Shown here: piece by piece, positions 33,811 to 44,879 of the stretch
Layout: the number at the start of each line of letters is the position of its first letter
Numbering within the stretch: the stretch's first letter is position 1
Assembly: GCA_009760855.2 (NCBI GenBank)
Contig: WPIO01000220.1
Location: 1-62,000, forward strand
Direction: 5' to 3'
Length of the DNA stretch: 62,000 nt
DNA from: Cristatella mucedo
Taxonomy: Eukaryota > Bryozoa > Phylactolaemata > Cristatellidae
The notes under the pieces: generated by a model
Told to the model about the DNA's origin: nothing
Databases searched by the model: none
Seen by the model: the letters and a program-made list of their open reading frames with translations, nothing else
Made by a program: the position numbers and the translations under genes

Positions 33811-33975
33811 GGACACAGGCCGGTAACCAGCTGGTGGCCAGATGGTGGATTCACCATCAGGGTCGGCCAGTGCACTGCTGTGGTCCGCCTTTGATGTGGC
33901 ATGGACCAGCTGGTGGCCACATGGTGGATTCACTATCAGGGTCGGCCGGTGCACAGTTGTGGTCGATGAATCATC
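33811..33975 (+). repeat. Minisatellite, unit 79 bp
   Basis: ACCAGCTGGTGGCCA starts units at 33826 and 33905, and GGTCGGCC(A/G)GTGCAC follows in both. Part of another unit (GGGGCCGGTGCACAGCTGTG...GATGTGGTAT) lies at about 31295-31344, on the other side of the LINE. So the LINE inserted into this array. A following AATAAA (34055-34060) hints that the array may belong to an LTR. Confidence 0.75.
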
Positions 33976-34178
33976 GGAGTCGACCAGGGGACGGGGAGTC
34001 GTGTGAGAGTAGGGACTGAGGGGAGCCGTGCACTCTGGGTCTCCGTGAGTTAGGAATAAACTGTCGGTGTTGGGCATCGGCTGGTTCTCTACTGTGCGAC
34101 CAAACTACACGAGCCAATACGACCGTTGGCAGGCTAGCTTTACGAACGGCTTGCCACTCAGGCTAGCCGAGCACAACA

Positions 34179-34508
34179 ATGGGCATCGACCGTCGTAAAA
34201 GCATCAACAGAATACTCAAAACAATCACTTGGGGTGCGTTACCACAGAGCCATCGGCTGCGGTGCTCGAACCAGATAGAAGCACACCACTCAGCGATCAT
34301 GTGCGTTTGGCGCGACCGGCTTCGATCGGGCTGCAACCGTACTGGATCTTTATTTCGAGCAATGGAGAACGTCAGCGCTGCATCCTGCAACTCCGTTGCT
34401 CATTCGCTGCGTTTTACAGTAGCGAAAAAGCGGTACTTCGCCGATGCAACAGCAACGCTGCAGCATTCCTCGGTCGTGGGGAAGAGAAACGCTATTAAAT
34501 CTTCCTGA
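34179..34508 (+). other. Unassigned open frame(s), plus strand
   Basis: Two overlapping plus-strand frames (110 and 90 codons, the second from 34229) are open over the same stretch. The second contains RPASIGLQPYWIFISSNGERQ. I recognise no family. The surrounding DNA is repeat-like, so this could be part of an LTR element rather than a gene. Confidence 0.25.
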
Positions 34509-34734
34509 GCCCTCGCTACTGTCCTGCTCAGGTCCTTATGTATTGTTGTGGCACTCTCATTTCACCTGCTTGCAAGCAGTGCAGAGGCGCTACACAGGCG
34601 ATACTGCAGCGGCCACAGTTAAGAATGATTATTATTATTCATTTGATATGTCGCACAGAGAACTCATTCAAATGCCATCCATACGGTCCCGAATAAAGAG
34701 CAAGCCAAGAACCCCAAAGAGCAAAGAATAATGA

Positions 34735-35010
34735 TAATACTAACAAAATTTCACTCCATAAAGCTCTTCAGAGACCCCAGTCTCTTTGTAGGCACTTTAC
34801 ATTTGCAGCAAAGGAAGCACAATCGAATTGTAGCGCTTAGTATCCCACTCGATAAAAAAACAACAATAGCATGGTTACGGGTGACATGCTCAGGGTCAGG
34901 ATGCAAGTTCGGTTAGTAGCAGCATGCACAGTATCTGCACGCATAAGCACACAAAGGACGAATCGCATGGACCCACCAAATGCTGGGATATATTGAAAGT
35001 CCGGTTATTA
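34735..35010 (-). mobile_element. LINE family B 3' tail
   Basis: AAT-like start, CATAAAGCTCTTCAGAGACCCC, TTGTAGGCACTTTACATTTGCAGCAAAGGAAGC and the GTGACATGCTCAGGGTCAGG words. Confidence 0.75.
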
Positions 35011-35035
35011 TTGTTTCATCTCCGATAATGCAGTC

Positions 35036-35357
35036 TTGACGGATTGCCAAAATCCACCACATTCTGCTATAATTGCGATGCAATTGACAGGACGTTGGCA
35101 ATATCGAGCTCAAATTTCGAAAGAATGTTGCATTACACTATCGAATGTATGTATATATCTAAGTTCATTAAAATGCACAATCGCACGTCTGCAAATGAGC
35201 TGCACAGACGTAGGCCTGTACTACAATCCACTTTAGATTGCCGCGAATTAACCACAAATTGGTTGCCTAATACATTTGGAAAATAAAACTACGCAATATT
35301 TGAGGTGCCCTCAAAAGCGTTTGCGAAATTTCGCTCCCTTTTTTCGGGAAGTCAGCT
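35036..35357 (+). repeat. Approximately 170-bp satellite, left block
   Basis: GCAATTGACAGGACGTTGGCAATAT, GAGCTCAAATTTC, GCAAATGAGCTGCACAGACG and CCTGTACTACAATCCA match, in order, 56905-57060 of the larger array. It is interrupted on the right by a family A LINE. Confidence 0.75.
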
Positions 35358-36341
35358 GAAATAGATTGCTTCACCTGCCGATATTCGATCCTGGATGTCG
35401 AAAAACTTCCTGAAGTTAAATGACGATAAAACCGAACTGTTTCTCATAGGACACCCTAAGCGTGAGGCTGGATTAAAAGGCTTTGTTCTAATATGTGATG
35501 CTATTATGCGACCTTCACCACGTGCTCGTAATTTAGGTGTCGTGTTACAACTGCCTCAATTTCAAAAGCTTCATTCAGAAGACTGCCTCTACAGCTAGCC
35601 ATTACATCCGATCCCTATCCAAGATGAGGAGCTGTCTCCCACAGTGGCTTGCAAAAAATTTAACTAGCTCTTTAGTTCTGTCTCGTATTGATTATTGTAA
35701 TTCCCTTCTGGCTGGGCTACCAAAGAAAGCTATTATGCCGCTACAGCAGACTATGAATATGGCTGCAAGGCTGGTCTTCAAGTCCCAGCGGTTTGAGCAC
35801 GTGTCACCTCTGCTGAAAGAGCTAGGATGGTTGCCGGTTGAGCAAAGGATACAGAGCAAAGTTCTTACGCTGACCCACATGGCCCGCCACGGCTTGGCTC
35901 CTTCGTACCTAGCTGAACTGCTGCATCAGTTTCAGCCTGTTCGTGCCCTGAGGTCTTGTGTGGACAATAAATTAGCTGTCCCATTCCTCCGCTTAAAGAC
36001 AGTTGGCGACAGAAGCTTTAGCTCTGCAGGTCCTAGACTGTGGAACTCGCTTCCACAATTCTTACACAATGACAACTACTCTCCTACTGCCGACTATGGC
36101 ACATCTTTTTCAGCGGTCCTGAACTGCTACTTCTATGCTACTCACTACCTCAACTGTTCTCCTGACTCTGCTATGCTTTCCACTTTCTCTTTGTTGCGTG
36201 AGACGAAGTCTGTTGGCTACCAAATGCGTATCGAAAGCCGCTTAGGCTGTGAGTGCGCTATACAAAACTCTCCTGCGTCACACCCACATAGTCTTTATGA
36301 CTTTGTAGAGTTACAGACGGAGATACATTACATTACATTAC
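35358..36341 (+). mobile_element. LINE family A, best continuous copy
   Basis: Begins in the RT domain after the catalytic box (KNFLKLNDDKTELFLIGHPKR). A small deletion/frameshift near 35540 is followed by a 270-codon frame: IQKTASTASHYIRS, SRIDYCNSLLAGLPKKA, ELGWLPVEQRIQSKVLTLTH, LAPSYLAELLHQFQPVRALRS, LKTVGDRSFSSAGPRLWNSLPQFL. The tail is repeats of TACAT. It lies inside the satellite. Clade: CR1/L2 group, from RT C-terminal motifs. Confidence 0.9.
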
Positions 36342-38063
36342 AGTAGCCCGGCCGAAAACACACCAAATCCACTTCAATCCACCGAATCCACTGCATACAA
36401 AATCCAAGTACATTGCGCTGAGCTCCAGTTCTTATTGCATAGTGTAACGCCGAATCGTAACGCCGAAGGCTCGGCGGGGTAGGCTTGACCGGCCGCTTAC
36501 CTAGCGGCGTAGCATCGCGCCTACTGCCGTTCGGTGCGCGCCTACGCGCAATAAGCTGGCCGCCTCGAAACGAGCGTTTCTGGCGCTGACCTGCTTACCA
36601 TTACTAGAGGGGGTCGTTAGTCCACGGCGTGAATTGGAAAGCGAGACACACAAATTGGGGATTTTACTGAACTTTATTCGCAAGCGCATAAAGTCGCTGC
36701 GCGTCTAGTTCAGCTTTTATCTCCACACTCCTCGCATATTCTCTGCTGCACGAACACTCTTGCGGAGGGAATACTCCTCCACACTAAGCGCGACCTGGAC
36801 CCTAAACCCTAACCGGTGAACTAGGAATCCGTTCCCACCTGTGCCGAGGGAATACCCCAAACACGCCAACTTAAACACTCTTGCGGAGGGAATACTTTTC
36901 CACACTGAAGCGCGAACCGGAGTCTAAACCCTACCCGGAGAACTAGAACTCGGTTTCCACCAGTGCGACAGGAATACTCCACACACGCCAACTCAAGCAC
37001 TTCTGCATAGGAAATACTTCTACACACTGAAGCGCGAACCGGACCCTAAACCCTAACTGGGGAACTAGGGCTCCACACACGCCAACTACGCCTAGCTCGC
37101 ACCGGCAAATCCCTATGCCGAGACCACGTGCTAGCGCGCATACACACGACACAAAAGAAACACAAAACACGAAAGAACACACACAATGCCAGCTCGGGCG
37201 TGATACGACCGTATTCTGTTGGGTTCCACCGAATCCTACTTGCGCTATCCCGTCCTGTTCCGTCAATCGCCGGCGAACAGCCCGCCCTCCTCCCTCGCTT
37301 TCAGAGAGCGAGTGCGACGGCCTCGAAGCCGGAGCAAAGACAAAAGACCGTAAGACAAAAGACCGTAAGACCAAGAGCGAGCGTCGCTCGGCTCTTAAAT
37401 ACCTAGCTGAAACAATGGGGCAAGAGCTTAGTGGTATTGGGCCCGGACACCTTGGCCCATTACGGAAAGGAATTACTACCGTCCCCAGGCCACTGAAAGG
37501 GCACCTCCGTCCAGCTTGAATGGCGAATGGGTTCCAGACGATTCTTTCTTGGAAAGAGGGAAGGCGGGGGTTGACAGGCCAGCCAATATCTATCAGCAGC
37601 TTCCGCGAGTATCGGACCAATTCTAAAGGCCGAATCGCCGCCGCTCGTCTCAGAGCTTCCTGGCCTGCTCTTAAGCGCTTCCTCTCTAACCGCACTGAAG
37701 CTCCTATCTAGCTCACTGCTCCAGGACAAAGGGGCTCTAGCCCGCCAACGAACAGCTCTTGTTCGCGCTAAAATTCAGCCAAGGCCAGCAGGGCGCTACA
37801 ATATTAAAGTGCACCGTGCTGTGTACACAACCACGTAAATTAAAAAAATATTGTGCAACCACACACTGTGGCAGCGGGCGGTAATCGCCCGAAACGACCA
37901 GAAAAACTATTGCAACCCGCTCTATTCCACTGCTAATCATCCTCAATTCACCATCGCGAAGCTCTAATTTACATTGTATATATTACTAAGATTAGTTCAA
38001 AGTGAAATTTTGCTCCATTATGCATCATCAGTTCTCATGCAATGAATTGCAATCGACTGCAAT
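36342..38063 (+). repeat. Approximately 170-bp satellite, right block, interrupted by solo LTR at 36443-37800
   Basis: TAGCCCGGCCGAAAAC, AATCCACTTCAATCCACC and GCGCTGAGCTCCAG precede the LTR. ATATTAAAGTGCACCGTGCTG, GGCGGTAATCGCCCGAAACGACC, CACCATCGCGAAGCTCTA and CAATCGACTGCAAT follow it. All are collinear with 57395-57745. Confidence 0.85.
36443..37800 (-). mobile_element. Solo LTR, 1358 bp, same family as 31486-32971, inverted
   Basis: On the minus strand it runs from TGTAGCGCCCTGCTGGCC to CGTTACA. Flanks are ATAG (36439-36442) and ATAT (37801-37804), a one-mismatch 4-bp duplication; the uninterrupted satellite at 57.48 kb reads GCATATTAAAG. It has three 122-bp minisatellite units instead of four, which explains most of the length difference. 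A 13-bp duplication of TAACGCCGAA(TC) is present at its 3' end. Confidence 0.9.
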
Positions 38064-38221
38064 GATGTAAGCTTAGCAATAATTTTTTCAAGAATCTTTG
38101 ACAAGAAAGGAAGAAGGGAAACTGGGCGATAGTTTGCAAGGACCTCTGTATCTAATCTCTTTTTAAGTATTGGTCTAACGATTGCCCATTTGAAGGACTT
38201 GGGGACGACCCCTTTTACCAA
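38064..38221 (-). mobile_element. LINE RT N-terminal fragment
   Basis: Minus-strand frame reads [38 protein letters not shown], the start of the reverse-transcriptase domain in L2/CR1 LINEs. It is joined directly to satellite on one side and to repeat R1 on the other. Confidence 0.85.
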
Positions 38222-38224
38222 ATA

Positions 38225-38690
38225 AGACTATCGAAACTATCTACCGAGAAGGCCTTCACTTGTCAATAGCTGCAAGATTTCGACAATCAGTAGTTACTCA
38301 ATGTGCAACCCTTGGGCGCTACTTCCTGGTCGACCGCCAGCAAAGAGAAAGTCCTGAATGAATAGGCCTGGCGCTAGCCCACCCGGCTGCTTCTACGTAG
38401 GTCAAGGGCACAAGAGATCTCGATCCGCTCTGCAGGGGATTCAGATGCATTAGTATGCACTGTCTGAGCTTGTTCGAGGACATGCTGCAGCTTGGCGGCA
38501 CTGGGCAATGGGCACAGAATGGGCAAAGAGCCCATTACAAACGTTAATTGCAGGACGCTCACCGTAGCTGCTGGAAATTCGGAAGCTGGACCCGAAAGTC
38601 ACCTTCGGCGACCACCTCGGTAGACGCGCGACGAAAAGCGAGGACGTAAGGCGAGTGGTCGCCTCTGAGCAGACGTGTGGCGTTCTCCTG
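38225..38690 (+). repeat. Unclassified interspersed repeat R1, copy 2
   Basis: Collinear with 30796-31190 but longer in the middle (extra 38430-38545, including GGGCACAGAATGGGCAAAG). Same orientation as copy 1. Confidence 0.65.
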
Positions 38691-39037
38691 CCGGTTCGGT
38701 GCGCCGAAATTAGGTTACGGTTCGAGCCGAGGTGAGTCTGGGTGCGCTAGCTTTACGATCGGCTCGGCGAAGAAGCTGACCAAGCCCCGCACGGCATGGA
38801 GCCAAGGAAAGGCAAAGAAAGGCTGCATCATGTCTCTCTGTCGCGAGCGAACCGATTCTTGGCGCTTTTTGAAAGCGGCTAGGAAGCGGCGCTTCGCCCG
38901 TGCTATAGCCGCTACTGAGCTCATCAAGAAAGGACGCGGCAAAGGAAGTCGCTTCTGACTCCACGCGCGCGCCCTCGCTCGCTGCGGTTTCCCCCAGCCC
39001 CTTCGTAGCGCCTTGCTTCCCGAATTTTACCAGCACA

Positions 39038-39214
39038 TATAAACAGCGCGGATGCGCTCTCGCCTGAGCAGCCGAAGCTCCGACTAAAAGACTCCGTCCG
39101 TCGCATCAGCTGTACTTTCTCGCGCATCCGCGGGTACGAGCCGATCCGCGGCCCCCGCAAACTGCCCAACACTAAATGCAATGGTGAGCCGGCCGGACGA
39201 TTGGCGCCAATAAA
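39038..39214 (+). promoter_or_regulatory. TATA-like box and AATAAA 170 bp apart in GC-rich DNA (possible LTR core)
   Basis: TATAAA lies at 39038-39043 in an otherwise GC-rich stretch and AATAAA at 39209-39214. This spacing is typical of an LTR R region. No flanking TG...CA ends or duplications could be fixed, so this is inference only. It follows repeat R1 copy 2 (38225-38690), whose other copy lies just before the LINE/LTR nest. Confidence 0.3.
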
Positions 39215-39478
39215 TCGCTACCTGCTTGTTTCTCGACTACGCGGTCATCGAGCTAGAACGCCGACCTGAGCTTGTGGGACCGGGCTCGTGGGCACCTCGA
39301 GAGTTAATTTATCAGCAGCGCCGTATCTACTATTGTCGATTTGCCACCACCCACTGGCCGCCAGGCCCCAGCGGTTGCATGCATCTGGCGTTGTTCGTTA
39401 GACTTCGGTCTAACGCACATGTAGACTCTGCTGTTCACCAATGCTCGGAGCTTAGCCAATCCAGGACATGTGAGCAGA

Positions 39479-39600
39479 TGAAGATCGAAGAAAAAGAGAG
39501 CGGTGGAGAGAGAAATAGAAAGACAGAAAGAAGAAAGAGACAGGAAGAGGCAGAGAGAGGTAGAGAAAGGCAGAAAGAGACAGAGAGATCAGGAACAGGC
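39479..39600 (+). repeat. Purine-rich GA/GAAA simple sequence
   Basis: About 120 bp almost only of A and G on the plus strand (AAGAAAGAGACAGGAAGAGG-type). The apparent 140-codon Arg/Glu-rich frame across it is a composition artefact. Confidence 0.8.
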
Positions 39601-39814
39601 AGGCACAACTCAGGACCGAGTCTAAGCAGCTATAGACAGGCTCATTGAATAAACCGTTCCCAAAAGACTGCCAGTCGGAGAAGGAGCTCGGTTTCCTGAC
39701 GAACAGTGAGCGTACAAGACGGGCTGCTTTGGCGACACTCGAAACTGCGATGCCTCGATGCCCGGGGTATTGGCCTACCCTCAACATCAAGCAACCGTTA
39801 CGCTATTAGCCCTG

Positions 39815-40110
39815 ATAATAATATTACCTTTACAATAGCACCCTCAAAGAACTTAATTTCTAACTAGGCACTTTACATTGCTACAATGGAAGCATTTTCG
39901 AAAGGTTAATAGTAGCACGCTCAATTTCAGTAAGTATAACACTTTAGAGGTGGCATGCGTAGGGTCAGCATGCAAATATGGTTAGTGGCAGCAAGCACAG
40001 TGTCAACAGGCACATGTGCCCATAGGACGGATCACAAAATTCCACAAAACGTTTTGACGAATGGGTGCGTTTTAGCTTCTTTTTAAATGTCATCAAGTCA
40101 GGCGATGTAG
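39815..40110 (-). mobile_element. LINE family B, 3' part
   Basis: AATAGCACCCTCAAAGAACTTAATTTC hairpin, CATTGCTACAATGGAAGC, GTGGCATGCGTAGGGTCAGCATGCAAATATGG and a minus-strand DLMTFKKKLKR end. Confidence 0.8.
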
Positions 40111-40804
40111 CAACGCCAGTAGAAACGATGCAACCGTAAACGTCGCAGCTGGTAAAGGCGTTGCATGGAACACGGTAAACGGCCTCGGTAATAATGTGCT
40201 TGGGTTGTGAAGACAGCGCTTGCAACGGCGTCAGTCTTTGCCGACGCCTGACTAATACCCACAAGCTACGTACAGCAGCTAGCGACTCGTAGATGCTGCA
40301 CGGACAGCCGCAGGTGCACTGACGGTTGAGGAACACGGCTGGAACAGTGAGAGCCCATTATTTAAGGTAGCAACTCTATATTCATAGCCTAAAGCAGTCT
40401 ATTCAACATCTGCTGATACGTGTCACGCAACAGCTACAGCTAACAGTCGCACGAGTGAAATTGAGCTGCCTGCTCTGTGCACAGAGCAATCCCTTCTACT
40501 AAATACTCGAGTTGGGCATAATAAAGCCTAACCGGAGACTGTGCAGCTTTCTGATAATCATAACTCGCGAATCTTCAAATAATATCTCAGCATTAATAAT
40601 CTGACCGATGTAGCCAGACATTTCCTTGCCACTCCTTAACAATAGGCTGGGCTAGGCCTGAATAATAAAATTAACCTAGTAAAGCCAACTACGGTTGCAA
40701 AGTGTCAATATCCCGTTTCGCCACTTTGTAAGGCTCTGACATAATTTACTAATAATGACATTTAGACGCCTTCTGCGTACCTTTTGCTGCAGAGATCTTA
40801 ATGA

Positions 40805-41390
40805 GTATAATAATACGCTTGCATAGTGCCCACAGAGAACTTAAACGCTTTCTAGGCACTCTATATGTGCTGTACAGGAAGCATTATCAAACGGTTAATG
40901 ATAGCATGCACAGCGTCAACAAGCAAAACATTGTTAGGGAGACATGCACTGCAAAAAACATATAAATATGGTTAGCGCCAGCATGCACAGTGTCTGCATG
41001 CATTAGCACGTTAAGAAAAAATCTCAAGAAACCACCGAATGCTGTCAAAGACATGTGCATTATTGGCTTCTTTTTGAACGTCGTCAAGTGGGGGTGTCAG
41101 GAAATCAGTTTGGGAAGAGTTCCTTGCTTTGGGAGAAAACAAACTAGGGGCGTCTCCAGAGGATTTGAGGTTTGTACGAGATGCAACTAAGCGAATTGAT
41201 TCAGAAATGTAGGTGGCACAATGCGTAGCCTGGTTGGGGAGTCGTTCTGATAGTTAGGCTGGAGCCACAGAATGAAGGGACCTAAAGGTCCGGGACGAAA
41301 TCTTGAAGTCGATAGGCTGCTTGACTGAGATACGGCGGAGGTCGGCTAGAAGTGGTGTGATGTGACAATTTCAACGCTTGCGATAGACAA
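40805..41390 (-). mobile_element. LINE family B, 3' part
   Basis: Tail with GCCCACAGAGAACTTAAAC hairpin remnant, then minus-strand C-terminal pieces (MTTFKKKP) and the GGTCGGCTAGAAGTGGTGTGATG word of the 'LLADLHWLPVKQ' block. Confidence 0.75.
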
Positions 41391-41564
41391 GCCTAGCCTT
41401 GTCTTCGTATTCATCACCGGCATGAGACATAGCATCGAGCTGGGCTTCAATCCGTCTCCAGAACCATCGAATGTTCAGGTCGTAAGCACTTAGCATAGCT
41501 AAAGACGAGTAGGCGCCTTTAGTTTCAACTGTATCTCCACTGATGCCGGATACGATCAACAGCA

Positions 41565-41645
41565 AATGTAAAGTGCTCAGAAAGAGATTGAATTCTCGGA
41601 GGGCGCTATAGCAAATGTATTAGTCTTATTATTATTAAGATATTA
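41565..41645 (+). mobile_element. LINE family B tail, opposite orientation
   Basis: CAGCAAATGTAAAGTGCTC, AGAAAGAGATTGAATTCTC, GGAGGGCGCTATAGC and an ATT run. Confidence 0.7.
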
Positions 41646-41999
41646 GTACACACAAGACTAGGAAGAGCAGATCTCCTTGCAGCGTTGCACAAGAAATTGC
41701 GCCTTCGACGAATCGTGCTCATTACTTGCATCGTCTCTGCAACCCAACCTTATTGGCCTTTCATTCCTCCACTGTATAGGATAGACAGCGTCTGGCAGCG
41801 CTCTTGGTAGCGTTCACCCGCGAGACGACTTTTCAAATGCTGTGAACCATTAAGTTACTGTCAACAGAAGCAAGAATCATATCTATTTGCTTTTAAGCCA
41901 CCGAGATTCAGAAACCGCAGATTGGGGGTCACAGCACTAACTTGGTCAACATGCAGATTTCAGATACCAGTCGAAGAGTACAGCCATGAAGTGAACATT

Positions 42000-42002
<3 letters not shown>

Positions 42003-42081
<79 letters not shown>

Positions 42082-42300
42082 AGTGGGAGAGGGAGAGAGA
42101 GAGAGAGAGAGGGAGAGAGGCAGACAGAAAGACAGACAGACAAACGGACAGACAGACAAACAGACAGACAGAGAAAGATACAGACAGAAACAGAGGCAGA
42201 GAGACAGAGACAGACAGACCGAGACAGACAGACTAACAGAGACAGAGAGAGAGACAGAGAGAGGGAAACAGACAGAGACAGAAGACACAGAGATAGGGAA
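42003..42300 (+). repeat. Long (GA)n followed by GACA-type microsatellite
   Basis: About 70 bp of perfect (AG)n at 42004-42074, then GGGAGA variants and about 180 bp of (GACA)n-like sequence. The long Arg/Glu and Ser/Leu frames on both strands here are artefacts. Confidence 0.95.
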
Positions 42301-42359
42301 GGGAGGGAGGGTGAACCTAGGTCTCAGAATCGCGTCTAACAAGCAACTAACAAGCTCTT

Positions 42360-44260
42360 CAAATTAATTTACTCACCATGTCCCCAGTTAAGCGAGGAAA
42401 GCAAGACGGGCTTCTTTGAGGACAAGCTTAATCTCAGGTGATGCGATGATGTGGAGGGTAGAAGAGTGGTTGCCCGACAATAGACAGATATTGTCACATT
42501 GGTAATCCTGACGTCACCTTAGACAAGCCTCACTTGAAAAGCATCGATTCAAAAATGGGTTATACCGAGAGTTGATAGATATATCTGGCGAGGATTGGCG
42601 AACTAGCGATACAACCACATGCTGAATGGCAGCGTGCCAGATTGACTTTGCTTAGCACAGACATTGAGATGGCGACGTGCCAAAATTAGATGGAGCTAGT
42701 CAATTCAAGCTTACTGGAGGAACAAGCCAGGTTGTACTTGGATGGGCTATTGTGTGCGGGTGGTCAGAAACGCGAGATTGGCCACTGAACCACCCTATGT
42801 ACTTTCCATAATGGCTATTAAGGGGAAGCCATGCAGCCACCAGACCCTAGGTATCAGGCAGAATGAATGCGGTCAATCATGTTGGCCAAACCTTGTCGCA
42901 AACGGCAACCAAATGCATTGGATGAGCAGCAACGACCAGAGCTTTAGATAAGAAGCAGCAGTCCCTAGTAGTGCTGACACTAGCCCGAGAAGTGCAATCT
43001 GCAAGACGCCGTGAGATCGGTCAGCGGGGTGCTGAGTACATGCCCGTGAAGGGCCGGCTGAGTCAACCAGCGAGACCGCAGTAGAGTAGTTATTCGGCAA
43101 GAGCAGTGCGAATATGGAAACTGAGGCCCAGCAATGCACGTAGGCTGGTGGCTTACGCAGCCAGCTGGTACGCGAAGGTCGCTTTGTAGCCTGCTTCCTC
43201 AGGGCGGCGGTCTCGTTGCAAGAGCGCTAGCGAAGCTTGCCATTAACCTCCAAGTTAAGCATTGGTGTCGCTAGAGGTCATGCTGTGAGAAACTTCGCGC
43301 CATGAGCTTCGAGCCGGCACGTGACTCTTGAGCAGCTCGCTAAGCATCTCGGCATCCATCATACCCAGGAAGTCCGACAAACACCTAAGAAAACCATTCA
43401 GGCTTACAATAGGCTCAATGAAGCGCTCTCGGCTACCCACCTGCCAGTTTCACGAGATACTTTCGGGAAGCATCCCGTCTGGCCGGGGCTCCGGCCTACG
43501 GGTATGGATGAGAGTCGGTGCTTTCCATTTTACAGCGACAGCAGTAACTGCGGCCGGAGAAGCAGGCTACGGACACGAAATACTCGATCGCAGGCAATAG
43601 CTTAATGGAAATTGCTGAGAGGCTACGTTAGCAAGTGTCTCAAGACTGATTTGGTGTGGCACGCTCATTGGACTAGATGGCAGAGCACGATTGTCGATTA
43701 GTCTAAAAGCGAGAAGAATCTCTTATGATGACAACGTTTGGATCTGCGAAAAAGTTCGTCGAGGTATGGTCTCCCACAACGTGTACACTCCTGCAACGTA
43801 GATCCCCTTCATCGAGTTAATTTTGTAACATTGGTAGGGTCTCTAGGTGTTTCCACTTTAACAGCAGACTGGTATTTTGCACAATGGGCAGTATTCATTC
43901 GGTTGTCTGCCGTTGCAGTATGTTTACTTTCTTTCTTCACTTTTCTGCTGATGTGAGACCGACCTAATATTGCGACGTGCAAGTATGCACTTTGTGTAAA
44001 TTCATACATGTATACAGTGGCAGAGCCAGGGTGCGCATTTGCCCTCACCCTGTACCGCAAGGTGACAAAGTGGGCGGCAACCTATTCCTGCGACTTGCGA
44101 CCACCGCCGACGAAGAAGTTGTGCTTCCATTCTACTCTATGAGTAACCGCCGAGTTCCTGTCGAATGAAAACTATGAGTTCATCGTATTAGTTTCATTAA
44201 TTGCGGGTCTGACTCCGCCTACTGGAATAGCTTGCTGCTCCTCATATATGCATATATACT
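42360..44260. other. Stretch without assigned gene
   Basis: Open frames around 43255-43605 on both strands (a plus-strand one with LAKHLGIHHTQEVRQ, a minus-strand one with FLRCLSDFLGMMDAEMLSELL) show no family I recognise. Near 44017 CAGTGGCAGAGCCAGGG looks like the end of a DNA transposon, but no partner end was found. Confidence 0.3.
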
Positions 44261-44264
44261 TGCG

Positions 44265-44530
44265 TCATGACATCTCATGACTTAACCTCATTTACAAATA
44301 AGCTAAAGATGCTTCTATTTGTAACAACATTTAGTTGGTTCCTGTGATTCATCCTTTGAGTGCTTATGCATGCCGACACTGTGCATGAGTCCACTAACCG
44401 TGCTATTCTTGTTGTTTATTGAGCATGCTACCACTAATTATTCGATCGTGTTTCTTTGAAGCAAATGTAAAGTGCCTATAAAAAGATTTAATTCTCTGAG
44501 GGTGCTACATCAAACATATTATTTCTGTAA
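44265..44530 (+). mobile_element. LINE family B 3' tail
   Basis: CATGACATCTCATGACTTAACC, CATGCCGACACTGTGCATGAG and GCAAATGTAAAGTGCC words, ending in ATT-rich sequence. Confidence 0.75.
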
Positions 44531-44616
44531 TTATTATACAAAATTGTTGTTCTTGTCCCTGGATGAAAATCCTGGCTCCATATAGTAATAAATGCATATA
44601 TAAACATATATGAATA

Positions 44617-44639
44617 TATATATACGCACATATATATAT

Positions 44640-44679
<40 letters not shown>

Positions 44680-44682
44680 GCA
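44617..44682. repeat. (TA)n microsatellite
   Basis: About 60 bp of almost perfect alternating TA, self-complementary. Frames through it (Ile/Tyr repeats) are artefacts. Confidence 0.95.
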
Positions 44683-44879
44683 GTACGCACTGCATGTATA
44701 GACTATAACGAGAGGACGAAAGTAACGTGGCAATGTATTTACAAAAATGTTAGTACAATACTTATTTCGCAAAATAAGAGAACAAACCTCTTGCTAAGCA
44801 CCTGCAATAGCCTGGAAAAATTGTTTATAGAATGCACAATTTTAGCATGCATAAGCACTTTTTCTCCTCAGGATCACAT

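Noticed and set aside
39226-39790. Frames of 140 and 112 codons on both strands
   Set aside because: They depend on a purine-rich simple sequence; no domain is visible.
41922-42367. Long Arg/Glu and Ser/Leu/Val reading frames
   Set aside because: They are translations of the (GA)n and (GACA)n microsatellite.
44010-44170. CAGTGGCAGAGCCAGG as a DNA-transposon end
   Set aside because: No matching inverted end or target duplication could be found nearby.
44488-44772. Ile/Tyr-rich frames that look like membrane proteins
   Set aside because: They are translations of (TA)n.
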